Part shown: positions 44,148-52,058 of the stretch, in pieces | Layout of the letters: each line of letters begins with the position of its first letter | How positions within the stretch are numbered: position 1 is the stretch's first letter | Assembly: GCF_032341995.1 (NCBI RefSeq) | Contig: NZ_CP135439.1 | Coordinates: forward strand, 434,001 to 498,000 | DNA length: 64,000 nt | Direction of reading: 5' to 3' | Source: Domibacillus sp. DTU_2020_1001157_1_SI_ALB_TIR_016 | GTDB lineage: Bacteria > Bacillota > Bacilli > Bacillales > Domibacillaceae | Program-made: the position numbers and the translations under genes | Notes under the pieces: model-generated | Told to the model about the DNA's origin: nothing | Database searches by the model: none | Seen by the model: the letters and a program-made list of their open reading frames with translations, nothing else

Positions 44148-45470
44148 TTATTCAAACCGAAGCGCATGGCTTGGCCTCATTCGTGCAGCTTTAAGCGCTG
44201 GATAGATGCCGAACAAGCCGCCAATGACAATTGTAGAGCCGAGAGCGAGCTGGATAGCCCAGAGGGGAAGAGCCAGCGTAAACGCCTCAATATAATGATT
44301 CCATAGTTCAATAAATGCATAGCCGAGGCCAATGCCGAACAATCCGCCGATCATACAAAGAAGGAGGGTTTCAAAGAAAAACTGGGCCATAATTTCAAAG
44401 GTGGTGGCGCCGATCGCTTTGCGGATGCCAATCTCCCGGGTACGTTCCCTCACGGACATAACCATCACATTCATAATACCTGTACCGCTAATAAACAGTG
44501 CAACAGCGGTAATACCGAGCAGCATGACTTGTAAAATTACGGTTACATTATCGATAGCTCCGAGCATTTGGTCCTGCTTGACGACACTAAAATCGATCTC
44601 TTTATGATTTTGTTTGATCGCGGAGAACACAGCCCCATCTACTTCATCGATTACATCGGTGCTGTTTGCTTCGACGATCATTTTGTTTAAGAACTTCATA
44701 TCTGTGTTGGCGAGTGCTGTTTCAATCGGCATAATGACGTTGTTATCCGTGCTCGATCCAAGTGTGGCATTCGGTTTGAGTACACCAATGACGGTGTATT
44801 CCTTTTCGCCAATGGTGAGCTTTTGGCCAACCAGCGTGGTTCCTTCGGCAGACACAACTGTACCTGCCATGAATGAATCGAGGGCGCGCTGCCACCATGT
44901 TTTTTCTTCAGGAGCCGGGGTGCCTATGCTTCCTGACCGGGGCTCTGCTGTTTTTCCGAGCAGCGCGTCGTGAATATTGCTGCCAAGCACAATCACGTTT
45001 TCTTTCGACTGCTGTTCTTCCTCTGTAAAAAAGCGTCCTTCTGCCAGGGCAGCATGCTGAACACGGTTGTATTGATGGGTGCTGCCGACCAGAACAGCCT
45101 GGACGTTTTGCTCTCCATATGCTGCATTCGAAACCGTTTCAAGCTGAGGTGTCACCGACTTAACATTCGGCACCGCTTCAACGGCTTTGGCATCTTCGTA
45201 CGTTAACGTGCTGGGCACGCTTGTAATACCGCTTAAAAAGTCTTTCTGCCCATTCGCGGAATCGAGGACGCGGCCTGGCATCACGAGAATTTGCTCGGCA
45301 CCGAGGCTTCCCATCTGCTTCAGCAACGTATCTTTTACGCCTACCGCAATGGCAATAAGGACAATGACCGCGAAAAGGCCAATCACAATGCCCATCATGG
45401 CAGACAGGACACGAAATTTGTTCGCCCAGAGACCGAGACAGGCGAGCTTTAATGCATTCCCGAGCCTCAT
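44148..45470 (-). CDS. MacB/FtsX-type ABC transporter permease
   Basis: 440 residues. Membrane helix about 20-45 (VLSAMMGIVIGLFAVIVLI), a large extracellular MacB periplasmic-core-like domain (about 50-310) and three C-terminal helices with the FtsX motif (MSVRERTREIGIRKAIGAT). It pairs with the ATPase encoded upstream and overlaps it by 4 bp. The family exports peptides or moves lipoproteins by mechanotransmission. The substrate is not evident; no bacteriocin gene is adjacent. Confidence 0.9.
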   Translation of the reverse strand: MRLGNALKLACLGLWANKFRVLSAMMGIVIGLFAVIVLIAIAVGVKDTLLKQMGSLGAEQILVMPGRVLDSANGQKDFLSGITSVPSTLTYEDAKAVEAVPNVKSVTPQLETVSNAAYGEQNVQAVLVGSTHQYNRVQHAALAEGRFFTEEEQQSKENVIVLGSNIHDALLGKTAEPRSGSIGTPAPEEKTWWQRALDSFMAGTVVSAEGTTLVGQKLTIGEKEYTVIGVLKPNATLGSSTDNNVIMPIETALANTDMKFLNKMIVEANSTDVIDEVDGAVFSAIKQNHKEIDFSVVKQDQMLGAIDNVTVILQVMLLGITAVALFISGTGIMNVMVMSVRERTREIGIRKAIGATTFEIMAQFFFETLLLCMIGGLFGIGLGYAFIELWNHYIEAFTLALPLWAIQLALGSTIVIGGLFGIYPALKAARMRPSHALRFE

Positions 45471-46126
45471 GCGAGCACACCATCCTTTAAATGAATAACC
45501 CGCTGTGCACGGTCTGCCACTTCCTGGTCATGGGTAATAACCACAATGGTCGTACCCTGCTGATGAACGCGGTCAAACAGCTGCAAAATCGTTTCAGTTG
45601 TTGCTTCATCCAGGCTTCCCGTCGGCTCATCTGCCAGCAGAATCGACGGTTCATTCACGAGCGCCCGTGCAATCGCAGCCCGCTGCTTTTCTCCTCCGGA
45701 CAGCCGGGAAGGCTTTTGCTTTTTTTTATCGGCCAGTCCTACTTCTTCTAACAGCTGCAGAACCCGCGCTTTTTTTCTTCCCAGTTTTTTTCGTCCATAT
45801 GTAAGGGGGAGAAGCACATTTTGATAAACAGATAAATTCGGAATAAGCTGGAATTGCTGAAAAACAAAGCCGATTTCGGTGTTTCGAAGAGCGGTCCGTT
45901 TCGACTGCCGCATTTTATGGACGGGCTTGCCGGCTAGTATGTATTCACCTGAATCAGCGGAGTCGAGCGCGCCGAGTATGTTCAGCAGTGTGCTTTTCCC
46001 AGAGCCGGATTTTCCCATGATTGCGACATATTCTCCCGGATTGATCTGCAAATCCACACTGCGTAAAATGTCTTGCTTGCTGCTGCCGGTCTGAAACGCT
46101 TTTTGAACACGGCGAAGCGTAATCAT
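45467..46126 (-). CDS. ABC transporter ATP-binding protein (MacB/LolD class)
   Basis: 219 residues from ATG 46126, which has GGGAGGT at 7 nt; nine upstream in-frame codons lack one. Walker A MGKSGSGKST, Q-loop FVFQQFQLIP, signature LSGGEKQRAAIARAL, Walker B SILLADEPTG and H-loop VVITHD are all intact. It is the power unit for the permease. A perfect 18-bp palindrome lies just upstream (46152-46169). Confidence 0.93.
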   Translation of the reverse strand: MITLRRVQKAFQTGSSKQDILRSVDLQINPGEYVAIMGKSGSGKSTLLNILGALDSADSGEYILAGKPVHKMRQSKRTALRNTEIGFVFQQFQLIPNLSVYQNVLLPLTYGRKKLGRKKARVLQLLEEVGLADKKKQKPSRLSGGEKQRAAIARALVNEPSILLADEPTGSLDEATTETILQLFDRVHQQGTTIVVITHDQEVADRAQRVIHLKDGVLA

Positions 46127-46151
46127 CTTATAACCTCCCATAGATTCTGTC

Positions 46152-46169
46152 ATGCTAGCATGCTAGCAT
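46152..46169. promoter_or_regulatory. Perfect 18-bp palindrome upstream of the ABC transporter genes
   Basis: ATGCTAGCATGCTAGCAT is self-complementary over all 18 bases and lies 26 bp before the ABC start, between it and the divergent SGNH gene. It is a likely operator for a dimeric regulator, possibly GntR-like; the regulator is not in the window. Confidence 0.55.
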
Positions 46170-46215
46170 ACGTGCTATAAATTTCCCAGTCCTATCCATA
46201 CTAATTCATAAAATA

Positions 46216-46224
46216 TGGTATAAT
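46216..46224 (+). promoter_or_regulatory. Extended -10 promoter of the SH3b-SGNH gene
   Basis: TGGTATAAT (TG at 46216, TATAAT 46219-46224) about 45 bp before the start codon; no clear -35 box. Confidence 0.5.
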
Positions 46225-46267
46225 CGTTTGTTGGAGACTATTATACTAGTAAGTGGGGGAAGTTGTT

Positions 46268-47176
46268 TTGAAGAAATATCATGTACTGGCTGCTGTGCTG
46301 TTGTTTTTCACACTTGCAGCAGTGTTCAGCAATACAGCCAAAGCAGCCGAGCCGATGCCGGCAAAAGTCGTCGCTCCTTCTTTATCGGTACGGGAAAATG
46401 CAAGTCCGCGTGCGAAAGTGATCGGGTCACTGGCCAGGTATACTGCGCTATCTGTTTACGGGCAGGCGCCGGGCGGATGGTCGGAGATCCGGTTTCAAAA
46501 CCGCAGGGCATACGTCCCGTCCAGCCAGCTGAAAACGGCAAAATCGACGATCGTGGTTACGTTTGGCGACAGTAATACGCAGGGAACGAACTGGAAGCAG
46601 AATCCATCTTATCCGCAGGCGGCAAAATGGGCCGTAAAGCTCGGACAGACATATACCGTTGTGAATTCCGGTATTGGAGGCGATACATCCGTCATGGGAC
46701 GCGACCGTTTTCAGCAGGATGTGTTAAACAAGCAACCGGATGTGGTTACCATTATGTTCGGGACAAATGATGCCGTGATCCGGTCTAATGGGCAGGCGCG
46801 TGTTTCTAAAGCAAAGTTTGAGCAGAATATCCGCTACTTTACCGACACGCTCAAAGCGAAAAAAATTAGGGTTGTACTGATGACCACACCGCCTGTTATT
46901 CAAGGGCTGTTTTATAGCCGTTATGACGAAAAACTGTACAAAAAGTACAGTGGCGCCCGGCTGTGGAATGATTCTTACAATGCGATCATCCGTAAGGTGG
47001 CCAGGGAAGAAAGGGTAACGTTGATCGACAACTATCAAAATATGAATCTGGCAGCCGGCGGCGCGACCGATCAGAAGTTGATCCTATCGGGATTAATCGA
47101 CTCTTCGGGCACGCATTTAACGCCAAGAGGCGCTGACATGATTTATCAGTCTGTCAATCGGGTGTTAAGCCGTTAA
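46268..47176 (+). CDS. Exported SH3b-SGNH/GDSL hydrolase
   Basis: 302 residues from TTG 46268 after GGGGGAA. The signal peptide ends near TAKAAE. An SH3b wall-binding domain spans about 35-92 (APSLSVRENASPRAKVIGS, GWSEIRFQNRRAYVP). The SGNH domain covers about 95-302 with all blocks intact: TFGDSNTQG, GIGGDTS, MFGTNDAV and the catalytic D-x-x-H in DSSGTHLTPRG. It is likely an esterase acting on acylated wall or exopolysaccharide. It contrasts with the SGNH-fold protein at 36027-36857, which lacks the Asp-His pair. Confidence 0.9.
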   Translation: MKKYHVLAAVLLFFTLAAVFSNTAKAAEPMPAKVVAPSLSVRENASPRAKVIGSLARYTALSVYGQAPGGWSEIRFQNRRAYVPSSQLKTAKSTIVVTFGDSNTQGTNWKQNPSYPQAAKWAVKLGQTYTVVNSGIGGDTSVMGRDRFQQDVLNKQPDVVTIMFGTNDAVIRSNGQARVSKAKFEQNIRYFTDTLKAKKIRVVLMTTPPVIQGLFYSRYDEKLYKKYSGARLWNDSYNAIIRKVAREERVTLIDNYQNMNLAAGGATDQKLILSGLIDSSGTHLTPRGADMIYQSVNRVLSR

Positions 47177-47232
47177 AAAAGGGAGTGTCTCTAAGCCGGG
47201 AAACTGGCTGATGAGACAGTCCTTCTTTTTAT
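47177..47232 (+). terminator. Terminator after the SH3b-SGNH gene
   Basis: A bulged AAGGGAGTGTCTC / GAGACAGTCCTTC stem with T5. It runs straight into repeat copy C. Confidence 0.65.
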
Positions 47233-47359
47233 GACCGGAAAACAGCACGCAACGGCCGGATTTTTATACGGAATGGCCGGAAAAAGCTGATTATGGCCGA
47301 AAAAAAGAGAATCCGGCCCGGCCGTAGCACTTTCCGGCCCTGATTCTTATTTTTTGGCC
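47233..47359. repeat. Periodic GGCCGG/CCGGCC intergenic element, copy C
   Basis: Forward cores start at 47233 (GACCGG), 47254, 47275 and 47295 (GGCCGA), with steps 21, 21, 20. Inverted cores start at 47313, 47334 and 47354 (degenerate TTGGCC), with steps 21 and 20. The centre step is again 18 bp. The first unit and the unit before the centre are very close in sequence to those of copy A. It lies between a terminator and the riboswitch-controlled protease gene. Confidence 0.87.
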
Positions 47360-47483
47360 CAAAAAGAACTAAGCCTTAACTTATAGTTATATTTTCATGT
47401 GAATGCAAAAAAAGATAGAAAATGAGCTTAAGTTCGGTGAAAATCTTCCGATATAAAAATAGGCAGTTAGACTGCTTTAATAT

Positions 47484-47562
47484 GAAAAGGCAAATCTGTG
47501 GAAATGCAGAGACGCAAAGCTATAGGGGCTAAGCCGTTTTGGTATGCCAGCCAGCTACCAGG
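47484..47562 (+). promoter_or_regulatory. Cyclic di-GMP-I riboswitch 3
   Basis: GACGCAAAGCTATAGGGGC, flanked by CTGTGGAAATGCAG (P2) and GCCAGCCAGCTACC, is a textbook GEMM-I aptamer. The 3' end abuts the SD GGGAGG (47561-47566), which favours control of translation of the protease gene. Confidence 0.92.
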
Positions 47563-47575
47563 GAGGAAATGCATC

Positions 47576-49468
47576 ATGAAGAAAGCTGCAGCTAGTTTGT
47601 TAGCCACTGGTTTGCTTGTTGCTTCTTTTGGTCCAAATGCTGCGTTTGCGGCGCAGGAAGAGGAAGAAAATGTCATTGTCATTTTTGATGAGAAAGTAGA
47701 TAAAAAGGCGATTGCAGAGGCGGAAGGGGAAATTGACCAGACGTTTAAGCAGCTGCCGATCGCTTCTGTAACACTTCCGGCAGATGAAGTGAAAGAGCTG
47801 AAGCAGGATAAAGATGTGGTCCGTGTAGAAAAAGATATTACGGTTCACGCATCGGCCGACACACTCGACTGGGGAATTGGAGCGACAAATGTGCCGGTTT
47901 CCTGGAATGCAGGATTTACGGGCAAAGGTGTGAAAATTGCCGTTGTAGATACAGGAGTGGCCGCGCATTCGGATTTAGCGGTTGCTGGCGGTGCTTCTTT
48001 TGTTTCCTATACAACGTCTTACCAGGATGATAACGGGCACGGCACGCACGTAGCCGGCATTATTGGAGCCGAGAACAACGGCTTTGGCACAAAAGGGGTT
48101 GCACCGGATGCAGATGTGTATGCGGTTAAATCATTAGAAAAAAGCGGTTCAGGCAGTTTGTCGAGCATTTTAGCCGGCATTGACTGGGCGATTACAAATA
48201 AAATGGATATTATCAATTTAAGTCTTGGCACGCAAACGAACTCGGCCGCTTTTCAGGCACTGGTCGATAAAGCATACGCGAGCGGCATCTTGGTCGTAGC
48301 AGCGGCAGGAAATGACGGATCGCTTTCTGGAACAGATGACACTGTAGATTATCCGGCACGTTATGACTCGGCGATTGCCGTTGGCGCTGTAGATTCTTCT
48401 TTGAAACGCGCGTCTTTTTCTTCTACCGGAAGCACGGTTGAAATTGCTGCGCCGGGACAAAGCATTGTTTCCACTTATTTGAACAATGGATATGCGCGTA
48501 TGAGCGGTACATCGATGGCTGCGCCGTACGTATCCGGTGAGCTTGCGCTGTTAAAGCAGGCGAATCCGACAGCCGATGCTGTCCGGCTCCGGACGATCTT
48601 AAAAGATACAAGCAAGGATTTGGGCACAGCGGGAAGAGATCCGTGGTTTGGCTATGGATTAATGCAGGCGCCGGCGAGTGCCGCACCGCAGACAGCTCAA
48701 ACGGCTCCGGCTGTAAGCCCGGCGGTTTCCAGCCTGACAGCCAGCACCACTTCGGTTTCGGCGCTGCCGGGTGAAACAAAAGCGATCACACTTACAGCTT
48801 CTTATAAAGATAGAACAAAAGCAGACCGAACAAAAGAAGCCGCATGGACATCGAGCAATCCAGCTGTTGCAACCGTTGAAGGCGGCATCATTGCGATCCA
48901 CCAGTTTGGCAAAGCGGTCATCAGTGCAGCAGACGGCGGTAAAACGGCAAAGGTATCTGTTGACGCGACGGTGCGGTCTCTTACAGCCAGCACGGTGCGT
49001 ATTGCAGGAAAACCGCAGGACACAAAAACAGTCCGCCTGACGGCTGTACGTTCAAATGGAACGAAGATGGATGTAAGCGAAGCCGCTCAATGGAAAACAG
49101 CAGATAGCAAAGTAGCCACTGCTGCTTCTGGCGCCGTAACGATTCAAAACTATGGTAAAACGACGGTTTCCGGATCATACGGCGGTAAAACGGTGAATAT
49201 CACAGTAGACGCCAGCGTACGCAGCTTAAGTGTCAGCACAAAGCGCGTAGCCGGAAAACCTGGAACAGTGCAGCAAGTAGCCGTTACAGCTCTTCTGTCC
49301 AGCGGGCAGCGCGTTGATGTCACGCCGCTTGTGACATGGAAGGTGCTGAACCAGCAGGTAGCGAGCGTATCAGGCAGCATGATTTCCATTTCGCAATATG
49401 GCAGAACGTATGCCGCTCCCGTTTTTATGGGGAAATCCGTGAATATTTTAATTGAAAGCAAAAAATAA
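47576..49468 (+). CDS. Subtilisin-like serine protease (S8) with three C-terminal Ig-like repeats
   Basis: 630 residues from ATG 47576; an open frame from 47498 runs through the riboswitch and is not the start. Signal peptide about 1-26. The I9 propeptide spans about 28-90 (VIVIFDEKVDKKAI). The catalytic triad is Asp in VVDTGVAAHSDL, His in NGHGTHVAG and Ser in GTSMAAPYVSG. Three tandem Big-type repeats of about 75 residues follow (start words SLTASTTSV, SLTASTVRI, SLSVSTKRV). It is a secreted protease that could process matrix or adhesin proteins. The c-di-GMP-I aptamer upstream suggests control by sessility. Confidence 0.93.
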   Translation: MKKAAASLLATGLLVASFGPNAAFAAQEEEENVIVIFDEKVDKKAIAEAEGEIDQTFKQLPIASVTLPADEVKELKQDKDVVRVEKDITVHASADTLDWGIGATNVPVSWNAGFTGKGVKIAVVDTGVAAHSDLAVAGGASFVSYTTSYQDDNGHGTHVAGIIGAENNGFGTKGVAPDADVYAVKSLEKSGSGSLSSILAGIDWAITNKMDIINLSLGTQTNSAAFQALVDKAYASGILVVAAAGNDGSLSGTDDTVDYPARYDSAIAVGAVDSSLKRASFSSTGSTVEIAAPGQSIVSTYLNNGYARMSGTSMAAPYVSGELALLKQANPTADAVRLRTILKDTSKDLGTAGRDPWFGYGLMQAPASAAPQTAQTAPAVSPAVSSLTASTTSVSALPGETKAITLTASYKDRTKADRTKEAAWTSSNPAVATVEGGIIAIHQFGKAVISAADGGKTAKVSVDATVRSLTASTVRIAGKPQDTKTVRLTAVRSNGTKMDVSEAAQWKTADSKVATAASGAVTIQNYGKTTVSGSYGGKTVNITVDASVRSLSVSTKRVAGKPGTVQQVAVTALLSSGQRVDVTPLVTWKVLNQQVASVSGSMISISQYGRTYAAPVFMGKSVNILIESKK

Positions 49469-49495
49469 GCTTTCATTCCCTTTGAATAAAATGAG

Positions 49496-49528
49496 CAAAA
49501 GCCCGGGCATCGGATGCCGGGCTTTTTT
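49496..49528. terminator. Bidirectional terminator
   Basis: AAAAGCCCGG / CCGGGCTTTT stem with T-run; it ends the protease gene (+) and the SinR-like gene (-). Confidence 0.85.
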
Positions 49529-49859
49529 AGTGGGATTTTTTAAATTTGATAAACGCCATGTATCGCTGGACTTCTTCCAAATCTTCTTTCGTAATGTCTT
49601 CCTCTAACCCATCTCTCAGCAAATTGATCCATTCCTGGCTGCACGGCTTATCTGCTTTTTGTCCCGTATCTTCCATAAAATAGTTCGGGGACGTATCCAG
49701 TGCTTCTGCAATTTTTGTTAATACTTGAAGAGACGGGTTCGTTCCTGGATTTTTTTCTAAATACGACAAATAGGATTTGGATATTTGCGCTTTTTTGGCC
49801 AGCTGGGTAATGGAATACCCTCTTTCTGTACGCAAATATTTCAATTTAACCCCGATCAT
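49527..49859 (-). CDS. SinR-like biofilm master repressor
   Basis: 110 residues from ATG 49859 with AAAGGAG 9 nt upstream; 15 additional in-frame codons lack a site. The length equals that of SinR (111). The XRE-type helix-turn-helix (MIGVKLKYLRTERGYSITQ, KSYLSYLEKNPGTNPSLQ) follows B. subtilis SinR closely, and the C-terminal part (QEWINLLRDGLEEDITKED, MAFIKFKK) matches its SinI-binding oligomerisation domain. SinR represses matrix operons. It is divergent from EPS operon 2, whose control region carries four GTTCTTT-type palindromes. No sinI-like antagonist gene is seen in the window. Confidence 0.88.
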   Translation of the reverse strand: MIGVKLKYLRTERGYSITQLAKKAQISKSYLSYLEKNPGTNPSLQVLTKIAEALDTSPNYFMEDTGQKADKPCSQEWINLLRDGLEEDITKEDLEEVQRYMAFIKFKKSH

Positions 49860-49961
49860 GTTATCCCACTCCTTTGCTCGTCTGTTTGATTCACTATAAC
49901 GCACAAAAACATGAAATGGCTATTAAAAAAGATCTTAAACACTCTTTAATAAGCATATATT

Positions 49962-49977
49962 GTTCTTGATAAAGAAC
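49962..49977. promoter_or_regulatory. SinR-type operator O1
   Basis: GTTCTTGATAAAGAAC, a near-perfect palindrome of two SinR-like half-sites, about 100 bp upstream of the SinR-like gene start. A further AAAGAAC half-site lies at 49988-49994. Confidence 0.65.
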
Positions 49978-50037
49978 AAATAGACCAAAAGAACTATTAT
50001 CGTTCCAGGAAGTATATGGTATGCTGAAAAAAACGTC

Positions 50038-50053
50038 GTTCATTATATAGAAC
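50038..50053. promoter_or_regulatory. SinR-type operator O2
   Basis: GTTCATTATATAGAAC, an imperfect palindrome about 44 bp upstream of the -35 box of EPS operon 2. Confidence 0.5.
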
Positions 50054-50096
50054 AAGAAATACTAAAAACGACAATAGGAAAAATTGGAGATAATGG

Positions 50097-50125
50097 TTTA
50101 CAAATCAAGGTCTCCTCACTATAAT
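50097..50125 (+). promoter_or_regulatory. Sigma-A promoter of EPS operon 2
   Basis: TTTACA (50097-50102), 17-bp spacer, TATAAT (50120-50125). The transcript starts about 50132, within operator O3. Confidence 0.75.
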
Positions 50126-50163
50126 ATTCTCTATAAAGAACGGCGGTGTTTTTTATAAAGAAC
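50126..50163. promoter_or_regulatory. SinR-type operators O3 and O4
   Basis: ATTCTCTATAAAGAAC (50126-50141) directly abuts the -10, and GTTTTTTATAAAGAAC (50148-50163) follows at a 22-bp step. Both would block initiation or early elongation when occupied. Together with O1 and O2 they make the control region a SinR-type array. Confidence 0.68.
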
Positions 50164-50215
50164 AAATGGCTGTTCGAAGAAAACATTTTTATTACGGGGG
50201 TAGGGGAGGACAGCT

Positions 50216-52030
50216 ATGGGTTATCGAAGAAAAATGACAATGATGCTGCTGGTGGATATGTTCCTGGTCTGTGCCGCTGTGTTTACAGGAAAAATGATTA
50301 TAGGTGCACCCGCTGATCAAGTATTTGTATCTGCTCTGCTTTTAATGGCGGGCTATTATGTATTTGCTTTCTATTATGGATTATATAAGAAGGCCTGGTC
50401 ATATGCGAGTATTGGGGACATGCTGGCACTCATTAAAACCATTACGCTGTCTGCTGTCATTACAGGCGCGGTTCAATGGCTGTTCCTAAATCCAGAAAAC
50501 GTCCGCCATACCATTGTGGCCTGGCAGCTTTTGCTGATCATGATGGGAACGATCCGATTATCGGAACGAATGCTGCGGGATGTAGAACTGGTGAAAAGCA
50601 AAAGGAAAAAGCGGACGCTCATTGTCGGTGCCGGTTCTGCCGGAACACTGGTAGTACGGCAGCTACTTCGGGACCGTCAAACAAACCTTGTACCGGCTGC
50701 TTTCGTTGATGATGATCCCCGCAAGCACCAGCTGCAGCTTTTAGGCGTTCCGGTTGCCGGGTCGATTGGGGAAATTGAGAAAGCAGTCACAGCCTACAAA
50801 ATTGATCATATTGTGATTGCCATCCCGTCGCTGGGCAAAGAAGAACTGGATCGTGTGCGTGCACTTTGTGCAAAAACAAATGTCCGAACACAAATTTTGC
50901 CAAGAATTGAGCAGCTTATTTTAGACAAGGGGACAATGCCGAAGCTGCAGGATATCCAGCCCGAAGCGCTGCTTGCACGCGAGCCGGTCACATTGAATAC
51001 AGAGGAAATCGCCGGTTCCATTACAGGCAAGGTCGTGCTTGTCACCGGTGCGGGCGGATCAATCGGATCCGAAATCTGCCGGCAGCTCAGCGTCTTTAAG
51101 CCTTCACAGCTGCTCCTGCTCGGGCACGGTGAAAACAGTATTTATTCTATTGAAATGGAGCTGCGCGAAGCTGCAGGCGATGATATGAAAGTGGTGCCGA
51201 TTATTGCGGATATTCAAGACCGAGCCCGTATTTTCCGTATTATGGATCAATACCGGCCGGCCGTTGTGTACCATGCAGCTGCCCACAAGCATGTGCCGCT
51301 GATGGAGGCTAACCCGCATGAAGCAGTGAAAAACAACGTAATCGGCACAAAAAATGTGGCAGAGGCAGCGGCCAAACACGGCGTACAAACTTTTGTGATG
51401 GTGTCGTCAGACAAAGCTGTGAAGCCAACGAGTGTAATGGGTGCCACAAAGCGCGTTGCCGAGCTCCTTATTCAGCAGATGGACCGCGCCAGCCAGACCC
51501 GTTTTGTAGCAGTGCGGTTTGGAAATGTTCTCGGCAGCCGGGGCAGTGTCATTCCGCTGTTTAAAAGCCAGATTGAGCGGGGAGGACCGGTGACCATTAC
51601 ACATCCGGATATGGAACGTTACTTTATGACCATTCCGGAAGCGTCGAGGCTTGTTATACAGGCGGGGGCACTTGCCAAAGGCGGCGAAATCTTTGTGCTG
51701 GATATGGGAGAGCCGGTGAAAATCACAGACCTGGCGAAAAACCTCATTCAGCTGTCAGGCTACACGCTTGATGAAATTGGCATTCGCTACACAGGAATGC
51801 GCCCGGGAGAAAAAATGTATGAGGAACTGCTTGATGCAAGTGAAATTCATGAGAAACAAATTTATCCGAAAATTTACATCGGCAAATCCACCGTCCAGGA
51901 TATGAAATGGGTGGAGTACCTTCTTGTGAAATTTACAGTTTTAGAAGAACGGGCATTGGCCGCTCTGCTGCTTGATATTGCTCATAACCGTGTGAACAGT
52001 CAGCCAAACTTAATTGCCGCAAGTCAGTAA
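50216..52030 (+). CDS. epsC: EpsC/CapD-like UDP-sugar 4,6-dehydratase (copy 2)
   Basis: 604 residues; ATG preceded by GGGGAGG. Same layout as copy 1: four N-terminal membrane helices, first Rossmann unit (VGAGSAGTLVVRQL), catalytic domain with TGAGGSIGSE and SSDKAVKPTSVMGATKR. Together with the next gene (EpsN-like) it should make the UDP-4-amino-4,6-dideoxy-GlcNAc intermediate. The first gene of the SinR-type-controlled operon. No EAR element is seen in front of it. Confidence 0.93.
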   Translation: MGYRRKMTMMLLVDMFLVCAAVFTGKMIIGAPADQVFVSALLLMAGYYVFAFYYGLYKKAWSYASIGDMLALIKTITLSAVITGAVQWLFLNPENVRHTIVAWQLLLIMMGTIRLSERMLRDVELVKSKRKKRTLIVGAGSAGTLVVRQLLRDRQTNLVPAAFVDDDPRKHQLQLLGVPVAGSIGEIEKAVTAYKIDHIVIAIPSLGKEELDRVRALCAKTNVRTQILPRIEQLILDKGTMPKLQDIQPEALLAREPVTLNTEEIAGSITGKVVLVTGAGGSIGSEICRQLSVFKPSQLLLLGHGENSIYSIEMELREAAGDDMKVVPIIADIQDRARIFRIMDQYRPAVVYHAAAHKHVPLMEANPHEAVKNNVIGTKNVAEAAAKHGVQTFVMVSSDKAVKPTSVMGATKRVAELLIQQMDRASQTRFVAVRFGNVLGSRGSVIPLFKSQIERGGPVTITHPDMERYFMTIPEASRLVIQAGALAKGGEIFVLDMGEPVKITDLAKNLIQLSGYTLDEIGIRYTGMRPGEKMYEELLDASEIHEKQIYPKIYIGKSTVQDMKWVEYLLVKFTVLEERALAALLLDIAHNRVNSQPNLIAASQ

Positions 52031-52058
52031 GGGAAAATCAGGATGGAGGGTGAAGAGC

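Noticed and set aside
47233..47359. CRISPR array at the periodic GGCCGG elements
   Set aside because: Cores are only 6-10 bp, intervals 14-15 bp, orientation flips at the centre and no cas genes are near. It is not CRISPR.
47498..47575. N-terminal extension of the protease
   Set aside because: It lies in the c-di-GMP-I aptamer; ATG 47576 with GGGAGG and a signal peptide is the evident start.
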